Shown here: one piece after another, positions 25,301 to 36,935 of the stretch
Layout of the letters: the number at the start of each line of letters is the position of its first letter
Numbering within the stretch: the first letter of the stretch is position 1
Assembly: GCF_921293095.1 (NCBI RefSeq)
Contig: NC_060246.1
Location: 134,850,198-134,914,197 of the forward strand
Length of the DNA: 64,000 nt
Direction: 5' to 3'
DNA from: Ischnura elegans
Lineage: Eukaryota; Arthropoda; Insecta; Odonata; Coenagrionidae
Program-made: the position numbers and the translations under genes
The notes under the pieces: model-generated
What the model was told of the DNA's origin: nothing
The model's input: only the letters and a program-made list of their open reading frames with translations
The model's database searches: none

Positions 25301-26269
25301 GCATTGGCGGTTTAGACCCTATACACCTCCCCCTAGATGACGGCTAAGTCATTTAAAAAATTGGCACCGGAAATTCTTTATTTTCTTCCAACTTCAATTT
25401 ATATTCGAATAATACTCCTTCGGACACCTTTGATTCGATAAGAATCTCATGGTTACTATCGTAAACTTTTTGAATAATTAGCAAATGGGAATATGGTAGT
25501 GTTACTACTGTGTAGATTCGCTAGCTGTATGGAAACGACGCTGAATAAAATCGAAGCTCGAGGTGCGTAAGTATTCCATATTATTTTTAGGTACTCTAAT
25601 TTTCTTTTTGAGTGTCGAGAGGCGCTAACCTCAAAATATAGCTAGGTTTGTTAATGCGTTTTATTTTTCCACGATTTTTATGCTTCGACGCAACTCTTTA
25701 AAAAAAACGTACAGTTCTCGAGCTAAAAATCTTAACATATTCATCGCATTTGCAATATATCGTCAAAATTTGACTATATGATAGATTTGAAAAATTTCCT
25801 TCGTTTGCTCATAAAAGACTTATTTCATATTTGAATAAATGGCAAATGTTTACAAAGGTTTCAGCAATGAACTCAGTGAACTATGAAAATTTTCATATGA
25901 CATGCGTTCTCTTATTTCGGAATTGTTGAGCAAATTTTCAATTCTTGCTATAATCTACATCGTTTGAAATCATAAGCAATTATCAAAACAAGAGCGTATA
26001 CAAAGTTTTACATTTTTATCCTAATACACTTAACCTTTGAGCGGGAAAAATATTCTTATTTGGATGAGAAACTGTCAAGCATTTCGAAGAAAATTATTTA
26101 CACTATTTCAAGAAAGAACTTTAATTTTATTTCTCGGGGGACTATTATTTTTATTTATCTCTCTACAACAGATGAGAATCAACAAGGGAGAATTTTGTGG
26201 TTGTGTCTCGTTCCGGAATTCCTCCTTGCTTCCGAGAAAATCTGCGCCCACACTGTGACAAGCTTCGGT
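25301..26269. other. AT-rich noncoding DNA, nothing recognised
   Basis: No signal was recognised. Confidence 0.4.
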
Positions 26270-26485
26270 GCCTCTTCTTTTTATTCAGCTGGGGGAGGGG
26301 GGCGAATCCAGGCAGATGTCGTGGTCGGTTGGGGCTGTAGCAGCTGAAGCTGGAGGTGGACGGAGGAGTGCTCCCTAATTGCGGCGACTTCCTTCGTCGG
26401 AATGGGACCGACTCCGGCGCAAGCGACGCGAGGAAGATGCACTAATGGGACAAGAGCGTAATCGACCCGTGAATGTGACATTCCG
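26270..26485. other. Small GC-rich island
   Basis: This 200-bp GC-rich patch has open frames on both strands and no recognised motif. Confidence 0.3.
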
Positions 26486-28539
26486 GAAGTGGAGTTGAAA
26501 CATTATGTTTACAAAAGAATACCGTTTCTCAATTCTTTAAGGTCTCCTAGATTAATATGTGGTCCATAGTTACATTTAGTTTATAAATATAAAAAAGATT
26601 GTATTCCCCTGAATATGATCAAGAACAGAAAATTGTGGGTCATAGATTAATATTTGTAGCTGTATTACGATTGAACTAGCCATAGCATTAAATTTAAATG
26701 AAATAATAAAATTAAAAATTAAATGTGTTCCATCAAGATGACGGTTACAATATTAATGCTGAGGCTTATCGGAAGCGGACTCACCTTTGATGAATATCTT
26801 TCACTCACTTCTATCTCAATAATTTTCTGGAAAATGACACCATTTCTTACAACTAAAATAAGCACTTCGCAAGATGACATATTGCCTTATTAAACCATTC
26901 TAATTTTCAATATGGACTACTTAGCAGCAGCGACTTAGATAAGTTCAATAAATTGTTATGTAATCTTACAAAGGTATAGTTTTCTCAGTGAAATCAATGC
27001 ATCGCACTAAGCTTTGGCTCGTTATTAAATTTGTAACGTCTGTTGACGTCATTGGATCGATTTGCGTGTCTCTTTGTTGGAACCAATCTGTCATTGATCG
27101 GAGACAAAAAGTGGACCACATTTCAATGCAAGAGCCAATTGGCTGCAAAATGTCCTTTAAAGGTAAAAATCGAAAAATTCTACATTGAAATTCTAACATT
27201 CATATGGACAAGAAGGCCATTGACCCTTAAAATTTCTAGCCAACCCCTACACCTCTTATTCCAAGCCAAAACAAAATTATCATTTCCGGCAGCAATTTCG
27301 GAGAATGAACCATGATATGTTTCACCACCGATTTTTCAATCTAGAAGGGATTAATTAATCTGTGTTTCGATTATTCCTCACGAAATATCGTGAGGAAATC
27401 GCGTAACTTGAGTGATGAAAAAATTGACTTCTGGCCTATATTGATTTCATGTTACTAATATGTAATTCACTTTCCACCAAAATCTGTTTCCAAACATAGC
27501 TGCCCTGTGGGGTCTAAGTATCGTTTCCATGGACCAATCGGCCATAAGTTTATTCGATCATAAACTCTCTGCCATTACTTTAATTTTAACAAAAACATCC
27601 TCAGGTAATTATTTGCTATTACTTAACATTATAAATTGTGGAGCACTAACATTTTGTTTGAAATTTCATTTCAATATTCAATAGAAAGTTTACCTGATTT
27701 TGACGCTGAACTCTCGAGTAGTTTTCTTTTTTTTGCCATATCATTAAAAGTAGCGGACAATAACATAACAATAACAGTAAACAATATTTATTTTCGATTG
27801 AAACCTTCGTTCTATATTTAATTAATTAAAATTGAGCATATGGTGGGATAAATTTTCATTATAATGACACCGCAGCAAACAAAAGAAAGCCACGCATTTA
27901 CATCCTTGAAGGTATACTTCCATCCAATATTAATCATCATGCAGGGTAGCATACTTATCGGGGTGTAGGAATCAAACTCTTCCGCCAAATTTGACGTACG
28001 GCGTAATGATAGGTTAATTATGTTTCTGTGACTTTTGTGGATTAAATTAATGCCAGAAGAATTTTTACGTTAATAATTGGGAATAATTTATATTTAAATT
28101 GGAATATTTTTTATATCTTTCGTCTGCTTAGTAAAACACAATTGGTTACTCTTGCAATAAATTGGAAAAAAAATTCAATTCGAAAGTTTCATGGAGCAGC
28201 CATGTACTAAAAAAACACTGGGAAAATATTCTGCCGCAGAAATTATTTTTGCCAAGATATGTGTTCTTTCATGTACATCCCAAGAATTGAAATGTTACAT
28301 GTTAAGTTACTCAATAAGCTTTTAGGAGGCACAGATTTATAATGTTATCGAAGTGATTTTTATTAGCTCTACTACAAATCATAATCCCTTAAATGAAAAT
28401 AATGATACATATTCACGTATTCAACCCAGTCTTTTTCACCACACCTCCCCCTGAGGCACCGCCTTTTCGAAGTCGCCGTCAGTGTCGGGCGGGTAGGGTT
28501 GTGTGTTGTAACGATGTCGAGGGATATGCCGGCGGTAGC
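26486..28539. other. Unassigned AT-rich DNA with one short hairpin
   Basis: Nothing was recognised except a short perfect hairpin, TTCCTCACGA/TCGTGAGGAA, around 27374-27397. The last 100 bp (28440-28539) are GC-rich and may belong to the LINE-derived unit that follows. Confidence 0.4.
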
Positions 28540-29014
28540 GGAGGTACTGGTAAGGCCCCCCCTTACCGGTCATGTCCTTTCTAAAGGGGTAAACCCCGAA
28601 TATAATTCCTGGCCCTCCAAGTCAGGGGTTAGGCGTAGGGATAGCAACCATGCCGTGTAAAAATCGCTTGATAGGAAAATCTTTATGCGCCTCGGATGGT
28701 TAAGGATGGATTTACAATATATCGACTTGGCAAGCAGACAAGGACAACGAATATGTGGAAATTAGCAACGTGGAAGGTTATTAAATTTCTGAATAAATAG
28801 CTAGATGAAAGGGATCAGAAGAAGAGTAATATCACGGAAGAGATGGATGCAGGATGTGGAGGATGTTTTGAGTGCATTTTGAGTTAAAAGAGACAACAAT
28901 AAGAAAAAAATGGAGGCATGAAATAAATTAATCAAAGGCCTACACCGGACAGCATAGATGCCAACGATGATGAATATAAGTTTCAATATAGTCTTATGTG
29001 CTGCCGTTTTCCCT
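28540..29014 (+). mobile_element. LINE-derived unit, tandem copy 1
   Basis: The next 475 bp repeat this unit with high similarity. Near the middle the plus strand reads NMWKLATWKV, resembling the start of the apurinic-type endonuclease of RTE-like LINEs (xxTWNVR). About 100 bp later it reads RWMQDVEDVL and, after a frameshift, KKWRHEIN, which resembles the C-terminal tail of such elements. The simplest reading is an internally deleted, non-autonomous LINE derivative. The repeat itself is certain; the RTE assignment is inference. Confidence 0.6.
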
Positions 29015-29015
29015 G

Positions 29016-29517
29016 GTAGATACTGATAGGGCCCCCCTTACCGGACATGTCCTTTCTAAAGGGGTAAACCCCGAATATAATGCCTGGCCCTCCAAGTCAG
29101 GGGTTAGGCGTAGGGATAGCAACCGTGCCATGTAAAAATTCACTTGATACGTAAGTTTTTATGTGCCTCGGATAGATAAGGATGAATTTACAACATATCG
29201 ACCTGGTAAGCAGACAAGGACAACGAATATGTGGAAATAAGCAACATGGCAGGTTATAACATTTCTGAATAAATAGCTAGATGAAAGGGGTCAGAAGAAG
29301 AATAAGACCACGAAAGAGATAGGATAAGAGAAGACGATAGAGAAGATACAGGATATGGAGTATGTTTTGAATGCAATTTGAGTTACAAGAGACAACAAGA
29401 AGAAATAAATGAATGGAGGCATGTAATACATTAATCAAAGGCTCACAGCGGACAGCATAGATGCAGACGATGATGAATATATGTGTCAATATAGTCTTAT
29501 ATGTTGCCGTTTTCCCT
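29016..29517 (+). mobile_element. LINE-derived unit, tandem copy 2
   Basis: It repeats 28540-29014 with scattered substitutions and small indels; the shared start is a C-run followed by TTACCGG. It ends with GTCTTATATGTTGCCGTTTTCCC, split here as the same terminal block seen at 29001-29013. The copies join head to tail with almost no spacer. Neither has an open frame across the unit. Confidence 0.65.
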
Positions 29518-30630
29518 TTTTAAACACTCTATCGCTATAAATACTCAAGAGCGATAGTGGATGGTTCCGAAGACTCGCCCCATCAGTACGACCAATTTAT
29601 TGAAAAATATTAATTGAAAATCACTTCTTCACCAAACGATTGGATTTATTTTGGATTCAATATTCCACTCGAACCATTTGATGCCTATGCGAAAGTAAGA
29701 GCCAAGTTTTCCGATATCGAATCTGAAATATCCACTCCAACAAAGTCTCAATCAACCTAAAACATCTGCTCTTCTATATGGTTTACGACTTTAAACCTAT
29801 ACCCGTTTTATTATGAATTTTGTTTCCGTTAAATTTCATACAGGAATTTTGATATTTTTTAGCTTATTTTACACGAATTCATGGTTGCACGAAAAAAATT
29901 CAGGATTCGAAAATTTATGCTCGGACTTAAGTTAAATATTTCCTAATGCTCACTATTGAACCCAAATCACTCAGCGCCACAGGTATAAAATACATCAGAT
30001 CATACCTTCATCATCCTTCTTCATCACCATCATACTTTTAATGATTTAGTATGAGTTCTACATATTTTAATACCAAGCATTTTATGCCTCTGGATCAAAA
30101 CTAATTTTGTCTATTACAAGCGCTGACGAGATTAGGAAAGGTTATTTTTAATTTGCTGTTTAAATAAAGACAATCCTTTAAAATAAACTCCCATGCATCA
30201 TCACGGCGGTGTTTGCAATGACTCGTTTTTGAGAGAGCTTTGAGAACCTAATCTCAGGAATAGAGTCAAGGTCAGACGGTCGAATTCTTATCTGTTAGCT
30301 CTTCTGGTAAGCGACGTTTCCTAGAATACAGCCGACGACACGTGGAGAGATTTGGCTCTTCTTAATCCAAGAATTTCAGTACGTTAACCCTACGATTTCA
30401 ACGAAAAATGAAAATGGGGTATATGAACAATTATGACGCTATGCTAAGAAATTGATTTTGAAGCCAATTTAAAGCAAACATAAGCCCCAAGTTCGTTCAT
30501 AGTAGTTGAATTACTGCTATTACCAGGCGTGCATAATATTTTCTGCGTCATTTTTTAGATTGGTATCTAACCACTTTACCACACAAACAAATTAAAAAAA
30601 GGGCAGAAAACTTTTGCATAATTCGTTATT
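29518..30630. other. AT-rich noncoding DNA, nothing recognised
   Basis: No signal was recognised. Confidence 0.4.
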
Positions 30631-30632
30631 AT

Positions 30633-30767
30633 TTATTTTTCGACATAGTTGCATAGCGTTTCGTTCCACCTATTAAACCTGTCCTTATCCTCTAGAATAC
30701 CCAGTTCCCTTCACCTTGCCATTAACACCTTAGTAGGAAATCGATCCCCGACTATCATCTGTTCCAC
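30633..30767 (-). pseudogene. Eroded protein-like remnant, unassigned
   Basis: On the minus strand a 44-codon frame runs from GTG (30767) to TAA (30633) with a single internal TGA. The sequence looks protein-like: VEQMIVGDRFPTKVLMAR, stop, then RELGILEDKDRFNRWNETL before a short end. It is followed by an AATAAATAATAA-like tail, as at LINE 3' ends. I do not recognise the family. It could be a LINE C-terminus or a chance frame. Confidence 0.25.
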
Positions 30768-31955
30768 GATATTTTACAATACCCTTAGTTTTGAATATAT
30801 TAGAACATTTTCGAAACACAGGTGATTCTTAATGAAGCCTCATGAATGAATGAAGGATTTGAATGATTCGTAATGATATATACTCAAATTTGTAACTTTA
30901 TATTTCATTAAGTATACATAATATCCGCATGATGCGGGTAATATTTGGGAAATTAGGTTCAAAATTTCTGAACAAGTTCACTATAAGCACATGCCTTAGA
31001 TGTGATCAGTTAGAATCGATTTGGTTTCTCTGGAAAGGCCTTACGCTGTAACTATACGACCGCGTCAGCGAATCCAATGACTAATTTTTGTGTGTATCTT
31101 AAGAATGTCAATTTACAATGCAAAATTTTAAGTCAAAAAGGGGGGAACTTTTAATCTTCGCTCTTAGCATACATACCATGCATACTATGTATGTAGTGCA
31201 CCTTCAATAAATGGAGGCCATCGCTTCAAATAACCCCTTGCCATATTTGATAATCCTTATTATTCTATTATTGTTAGTTATATTGGCCAAACGAATGCAG
31301 CTCTTCGATGCTAATTTTTGCCCTCAAGGCTACTGCTCCGGCTGACGTTCTTCCGATGAAGTTATTTTTAACCATCGTCCGTTTAGCCAATTCATTTTAC
31401 TCCCTTTTCCCAAGGCGTTCGCGTAGGCCCTTAATGTGACCCTTTTGGTGCGGACACTTGGTCACGTAAGGATGAAGTGAAGGGGAAGGAAACTGCTCCA
31501 CAATCACCTAGTCTACGAGGGTCCCTCCTAATTCCTCCATGCTCCCTATGCGAGAAGCATGGTCTCCAAATCGTAGAGGTTCATTTATGGATATTTAACA
31601 TTTGGAATTTTTGTACACCTCTTGATGCCGAAAGACTTCGTTTACTCGAATAACTTTCATTCTTTGACCCAATCATTATTGTGCGCATCTATCAATTGTT
31701 ATATAAATCGATGCTCATGTTTTTATTCGTAAGAAACGGGTTCCATTTCTCTCGAAACCCGGAATTCAGAGTTTTACTAGAGGCCGCTCTCACCACCTCA
31801 ATGATAATGCAAAGTTCTTTCTTCCTGAGCTTTCCGAACTTATCCTAATACGAGTATTCATCGTGCTCATACGGCGCCAATCCAATTCCCTTAATCCTTT
31901 TATAAATCCAGCCCCGTCTGAAAACGCATGGCAAAAACATTGATGACTTGTAGAC
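30768..31955. other. Unassigned DNA
   Basis: Nothing was recognised. A slightly GC-richer patch lies at 31400-31570. Confidence 0.4.
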
Positions 31956-31966
31956 TCGGCCTCTGA
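31956..31966 (+). repeat. Target-site duplication, left copy
   Basis: TCGGCCTCTGA is repeated exactly at 32797-32807, flanking the second Penelope-like element. Confidence 0.7.
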
Positions 31967-31969
31967 AGT

Positions 31970-32185
31970 TTCAGGGTGGAGGTTTTCGGGGTTAGCACCG
32001 CGTAGATTGGTCTCTGCAGACAACAGTTTCGCCGGCATTGCAGCAGGCTTCTTCAGGCCAATGAAGTGGAGATCCGAGGTATCGCCCGTCTCTTATACAC
32101 CCCGTCGGAGGCCGGTGTCTTCTCATTGGTTGGTTCATGGGGCTCAGTTGGCTTCTCATTGGTCCGCCCCTCTTGGTGTTGTCTT
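31970..32185 (-). repeat. Penelope terminal repeat (3' copy), 216 bp
   Basis: It is an inverted partner of 32547-32762, about 99% identical. On the minus strand it carries CTGAAGAAGCC ... GGCGAAACTG, a hammerhead-like order in which CUGAUGA is replaced by CUGAAGA. It contains a TATA-like TATAAGAG stretch (minus strand, near 32092), a possible promoter element. Confidence 0.85.
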
Positions 32186-32545
32186 GTCTCTCTGGGTTTC
32201 TTTCTGAGGACTCTTTTCCATGTGTTTGAAAGCTGGTATCCGTCCTCCCTGTTGAGATTTCTCTGTGTCTTCATTATCTCAATAGCTTCCCTGATGATCC
32301 GCGGGAAGTATCTTTTTTCCATAGCGATGACTTTTGCATTGTCGTAGTCGGGATAGTGATTCGGCCCACTCCATGTGTGCTCAGCTATGGCCGAGAGGCG
32401 TAGTTGCTGGTTCCTAGTAGCTCTTTGATGTTCTTGGAGCCGCACCTTGACGGGTCTGCAAGTTTGTCCGATGTATGCACTGCCACAGCAACAATCGACA
32501 CGGTACACTCCACAATGGTTTCTTGCGGGGATTTTATCTTATTTA
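32053..32545 (-). pseudogene. Penelope-like GIY-YIG endonuclease C-terminus, intact frame
   Basis: The open frame runs from the junction with the inverted arm (about 32545, NKIPARNHCGVYRVDC) to 32053 without a stop; it lacks an ATG because the element is truncated. Counting from the GTG at 32508 as residue 1, the motif halves are G-V-Y (upstream G plus 1-2) and Y12-I13-G14. R18 follows, then H27, E74 in IIREAIEI and N86-R87-E88-D89. Residues beyond about 107 read into the terminal repeat. All expected catalytic positions are present, but without the RT part it is a fragment. Confidence 0.88.
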
Positions 32546-32546
32546 T

Positions 32547-32762
32547 AAGACAACACCAAGAGGGGCGGACCAATGAGAAGCCAACTGAGCCCCATGAACC
32601 AACCAATGAGAAGACACCGGCCTCCGACGGGGTATATAAGAGACGGGCGATACCTCGGATCTCCACTTCATTGACCTGAAGAAGCCTGCTGCAATGCCGG
32701 CGAAACTGTTGTCTGCAGAGACCAATCTACGCGGTGCTAACCCCGAAAACCTCCACCCTGAA
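32547..32762 (+). repeat. Penelope terminal repeat, inverted 5' copy
   Basis: This is the inverted partner of 31970-32185. It contains GGGGTATATAAGAGACGGG (32628-32646), a strong TATA-box-like sequence on the plus strand, and the CTGAAGAAGCC/GGCGAAAC hammerhead-like pair (32678-32706). Confidence 0.85.
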
Positions 32763-32796
32763 TCTTCGCCACACCGCGAAAGCCTACACAAGGACT

Positions 32797-32807
32797 TCGG
32801 CCTCTGA
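32797..32807 (+). repeat. Target-site duplication, right copy
   Basis: Exact match to 31956-31966. Confidence 0.7.
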
Positions 32808-33552
32808 TGTGTAATCCCGTGAGGTCTGAAGATTTTAATTCACTGTTTTTATCCAAATTTGTCCATTCAACTGATTCGGGCTGTTGATTATTATTGTCAG
32901 GGTAAGATTCCAATCTGAAAATTGGTCTCTCATTTATCATATACTAGAATGATACAAGTTCTGACATTAAAAAGATTGTGGTGACAACACCTATTCAACC
33001 TCAAATTTTTGAGCACTGTTTTAGCCTCAGTTAATTTAATGGTGAATAACGAATTAGTCCATACAAAACTTCTAAAAAGCTTAAGAATTCATAAGCTTTT
33101 TTTCAAGAATGTTGTGGCTGTGCAGCACATATAAACGAATATGTCATGCGTACGGCTACGTTAATTCCAAATAGTGGTGACTAGAAAGGTAGATGTGTTT
33201 GTCACAAATGTGCTGAAGAAGATCTTTTTTGGTGCTTGCTAATTCAGTAGTCTTAGATTTATCTGGAAAAGTCTGAATGTGGGAGGTGCAGTGGGAACAA
33301 AAATTGCTCAAAACATAAACAAGCACAGCAATAACCGAGAATTTTAAAAGTTTATGTTATAAAAAGACTTATTTTAGATGTTAAAAGCCTTGAAATTTTA
33401 TAAATTCTACATGCTTTGATACGAATTTTTAGAAAAACATAACGTTTTTCCGTCAATGATGGGCTACATCTCTCAAAACCCCCTGGTACTGGTAGATACA
33501 TCAAATCCATAAACGAGTCACCAAAATGTGTTAAATAGTGGGCGGACGTATT
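32808..33552. other. AT-rich noncoding DNA, nothing recognised
   Basis: No signal was recognised. Confidence 0.4.
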
Positions 33553-33965
33553 CATCAACATCATCATACGTCAACAATCCTAGGATTGGTTTGACGCAGG
33601 TCTCCACTCAATTCTCCTATCAGCTAATCTTTTCACACCCACGTATTTCTTCTCTTTAGCATCTTGTTTTACCTGCTCCATATATTTCATCCGAGGTCTT
33701 ACTATTCCGTTCTTGCCATCCACTTGTCCCTCGACGATTGTCTTCATCAGGCCACCATGTCTCAAGATGTAGCCTATAAGGTTGTTGCGTCTTCTTGTCA
33801 AGGTATTCATGTGGCTTCTTTTATCTCCTACAGATAGTAGTACTTCCTCATTACTTACTCGGTCGGTCCATTTGATCCTCATCATTCTTCTGTAGCACCA
33901 CATTTCGAAGACCTCTACCCATAATTTCTCTCCGGCTGTCATGGTCCGCACTTCCGTAGAGAAGC
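33553..33965 (-). mobile_element. LINE 3' fragment, family L-A copy 1 (RT C-terminus)
   Basis: A 123-codon minus-strand frame (33951-33580) matches the C-terminal tail of a common arthropod non-LTR reverse transcriptase. It has the FEMWCYRRMMRIKWTDRVSNEEVL block, a basic GHILRHGG-like stretch, G..VRPRMKYMEQVKQD, and KRLADRRIEWRPASNQS just before the stop. The 3' end closes with GATGATG triplets at 33553-33566. The element is 5'-truncated just upstream of 33965. The frame is open, but without RT core or endonuclease it is dead. Three further tails of this family occur at 35.8, 36.7 and 59.6 kb. Confidence 0.85.
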
Positions 33966-34229
33966 TAATCCAAATAAAAGTTCTGATAGACTGTTTTCTT
34001 TCTTTTGTGTTTCAATTTAAAAATAAAAGGTGTGGATGTATTAATAATGAATGTGCAATGTGTCTTTATGAAAGAAGACAAATATCGTGACAATCCGAGC
34101 ATGGTACAGGGGAAGCAAGCTAATGAATGCGTTGAACAAGGAATACGACAATGAACAGAGCGGAGCGGCATGCTGCAGCCAACCAATCATCGGTCAAATG
34201 TGACTGGCGGCGAATCGTTTATTTTTTTT
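33966..34229. other. Unassigned DNA
   Basis: Nothing was recognised between the LINE tail and the C-rich island. Confidence 0.35.
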
Positions 34230-34880
34230 CTCCTTTCCTGGTCTCTTATTTCCTTCCGTACCCTAGCATGTCGTTCCTCTCCGTACCCCTCCGTTCCTCG
34301 CCACCCGGAATACCCTCGTTCCACCCACCAAACCCCTCGTACCCTGGAAATGCCCCCAGAACCCTGAAGGTGGTCCCCTCCCGTCACTTTCCTCAACTTG
34401 TCCGGGCAGAAAAGATGAGGTGAAGTCGGTGTGGGCGTCCCCTAACCTCGCGTATCGATCCCAGTACCTTTCCACTGGGATACCCTCGGAACCACCACGT
34501 TCCACCCCACACCCCTGACCCTCCCTCCCCCCACCCCTCACCCCACACACGCTCGGAGGGGGCAAAGAAGGATGGAAGGATAAAGGATGTGACTCGGGCC
34601 CAATTTATATTAAGGGTACTGGAAGTAGTTTTGCTTGGCACGGACCATCTTTTTTTTAAAAAAAAGGAACCCCCTCGCCCCACCCACATACACTGCCTCC
34701 ATTGGCCAAATTCATCCACTGCCGGGAAAGAGGAAGTGGAAGACGGAATAAAAGATCTGCGGCAGGTGCAGTTCGCACAAAGGTTACTCTGCCGGCTGAA
34801 GGTTGGTTTTTGTTGGCGGGAATCTAAGGCTGTCCCTGTAGAATCCCACGCCTCGATCGTCTAACACAGGTCCGACCCCT
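34230..34880. other. C-rich, GC-rich island
   Basis: The plus strand is strongly pyrimidine-biased and full of CCC runs (34260-34560). Near-repeats of ATACCCTCG...CCACC (34311 and 34479) suggest partial internal duplication. Several frames of 60-108 codons exist on both strands, but composition explains them. A run of T then A at 34650-34666 sits in the middle. Confidence 0.35.
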
Positions 34881-35784
34881 CTTTACTGCCCCCTGAACTC
34901 CTAAATCTTTTCGGTCGCGATGGAATAAGGAGGCAGTACGGAGGACTTTACATTTAGTAAGAGAAGGAAAATTCATTTCAAGCTACACGCCTTTACTCGG
35001 ACTATGATAGCAATTTGATATTGAAAGAATCAAGAATAAATAATAATATCAGCAAAATAATAATTTTTAATATCTTTAGCTATGATATTGTCCACTTCTC
35101 ATTAAGTTAGCAAAATATGCATTTAAACCCGCGATTTTTAGCAAAAGAGATCAGATTTGAGGAATAAAAGTCGTGAATGATAATTAAATTCTGGTTATTT
35201 ACATAAGAACAGGCCTATTCAAGAAAAAATGTCCAGACCCATTTAAAGCAGTATAATGTAGTATTTTAACACTGAATGTAAACTTTTTACGAGAAATTAC
35301 AGATGAATCCATCGTCTGCCAATATATTTTAATTTCTTCTGATTCGCTCATATGTAAATACACTCCTATTCTTATTCCTGTCTAATGTCCTGCGCATATG
35401 ATCTAAAGAGAGTAAAAATGCCCCATCTCATTATGCCACGCTGTCTTTAATTTTAAATAAAGTTCCACCTAGAAAATTGTGAACGCTTTAGTCTTTCAGA
35501 ATCATCATAATTTTATGTTCTGTCTGCTGGAAGATCCCATGCACCACTTCTGCCACCATCACCTTCTGTCTTGAGCTTCCTTCATTGTTTTCTCACAGTT
35601 TTTTATGCTTACCTGATCCACCAGTTTAATCTTTCACCATTATCTATAAGTACTTTTAATTGTGTCTTTTTCGGCTGAAATCGACTATCATGATTTCACC
35701 TCTATCCATAAACCTACACACAATCACGTCGCCACATAAAAATGAAATTGCTTACTTTTGAACCGATTCCCAAACTATTCTCGC
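34881..35784. other. AT-rich noncoding DNA, nothing recognised
   Basis: No signal was recognised. Confidence 0.4.
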
Positions 35785-36030
35785 CATCATCATCATTAGT
35801 CAACAATCCTTAGATCGGTTTGACGCAGCTCTCCATTCCTCTCTCCTATTAGCAAGCCTTTTCATAGCGACGTATTTCTTCTCTTTTACATCCTTTATAA
35901 CCAGTCCTATGTAATTTATTCGGGTCCGTCCCTTGCAATTCTTCCCTTTCACCTGTCCTCTTGGACGATTGTTTTTATAAGGCCATCATGTCTCAGTATG
36001 TGGCCAACTAAGTTGTCCTATCCTCATAAA
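35785..36030 (-). mobile_element. LINE 3' fragment, family L-A copy 2
   Basis: It aligns with 33553-33800 in the same orientation: CATCATCATCA tail, CAACAATCCT(TAG), GGTTTGACGCAG, CTCTCCTATTAGCAAGCC, CGTATTTCTTCTCTTTTAC and the block that encodes the RPRMKY region. The reading frame is broken by indels. This is an older truncated copy. Confidence 0.8.
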
Positions 36031-36707
36031 TCAATGAACTAACTAAAATGTTTTTTACGCCCTTCCTACTTATTTTTCCCAGTCTTTTCTTCCGCACACC
36101 TCACAGTTAGCCCATCGGCCTCGTGAGCTCATTTTTCTCGCTAGAGTTTTCTTCCCTCAATGAGCAGCTCCCCCTCAATGCGTTATGGAACCGTAACTCT
36201 AATGACTTCAATATCTCGTTAAAAGTGGGCAACAACTTCCCCACAGAGGTGAACGATGATCGTTCGCAGATCTCCACAGCGTCAAATGTATGAACTCAGC
36301 ATTTTCGGGCCACGTCCACGTATGTTGACAAAGATTCACGAGAGTTTCGGCAGCTACACCGGTGGCGTCCTCAGAGAAAAGGCAATCTCCGAAAGAAGTG
36401 ATACATTTCCATCAAATTATAAGAAAGACCTCGGGAATCGTCAATAGACCGAATAAATTCAACAGAGATGATGGATGTCCACTCTCCTCCACATGGAAAA
36501 AAATTAATACTGCGAAAATTTGAGTACGTTCCCTGATTGGTCGAGGAAACTTCCTTTTTTTCGCTCCAAAAATCCCCTTTATGACAGAGATCCACGAGAG
36601 ATCCACGAGGGAGGATAGCTGGTGAAAACGTTAATCATCGTCAGCATACGCGGGTGAAGCTCGAAAATACTGAATTCAACTTTTCCGTTTTTTTTATTTC
36701 TTTACTT
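36031..36707. other. Unassigned DNA between two LINE tails
   Basis: Nothing was recognised. A short direct repeat, GAGATCCACGA, is present twice at 36589-36610. Confidence 0.35.
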
Positions 36708-36935
36708 TATCATCACCGCCGGCCAACAATCCTAGGATAGGTTTGACGCCGCTCTCCACTCAATTCTTCCACCAGCTAATCTTTTCTCACCTACCTATTT
36801 CTTATCTTTCACATCCTTCTTTACTTTTTCCATATATTTCACTCGAGGTCTTCCTTTATCCATTCTTTTCGTTCACTTTTCCCTCGACACTTTTCTCCAT
36901 CGGACCATCATGCCTATAAGTTGTTCCGTCTCAAA
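36708..36935 (-). mobile_element. LINE 3' fragment, family L-A copy 3
   Basis: It has the same tail as copies 1 and 2: CAACAATCCTAGG, GGTTTGACGC, CTCTCCACTCAATTCT, CAGCTAATCTTTTC and CATATATTTCA..CGAGGTCTT in order, with deletions and frame breaks. It lies about 680 bp from copy 2 in the same orientation, but intervening sequence is unrelated. Confidence 0.8.

Larger units (their letters stand above)
31967..32796 (-). mobile_element. Young 5'-truncated Penelope-like element with inverted arms
   Basis: The architecture matches the element at 16.6 kb: 11-bp target duplication, 216-bp terminal repeat (31970-32185), GIY-YIG end of the ORF on the minus strand, inverted terminal repeat (32547-32762), a 34-bp tail and the second target duplication. 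The two arms differ at only about two of 216 positions, so the copy is recent or the arms were recently homogenised. Terminal-repeat sequences of the two elements are unrelated, so they are different families. The RT domain is missing. Confidence 0.92.

Noticed and set aside
32066..32679. Frames of 66-93 codons on both strands in the arms of the second Penelope element
   Set aside because: They arise from the inverted repeat itself; the same peptide appears from both arms.
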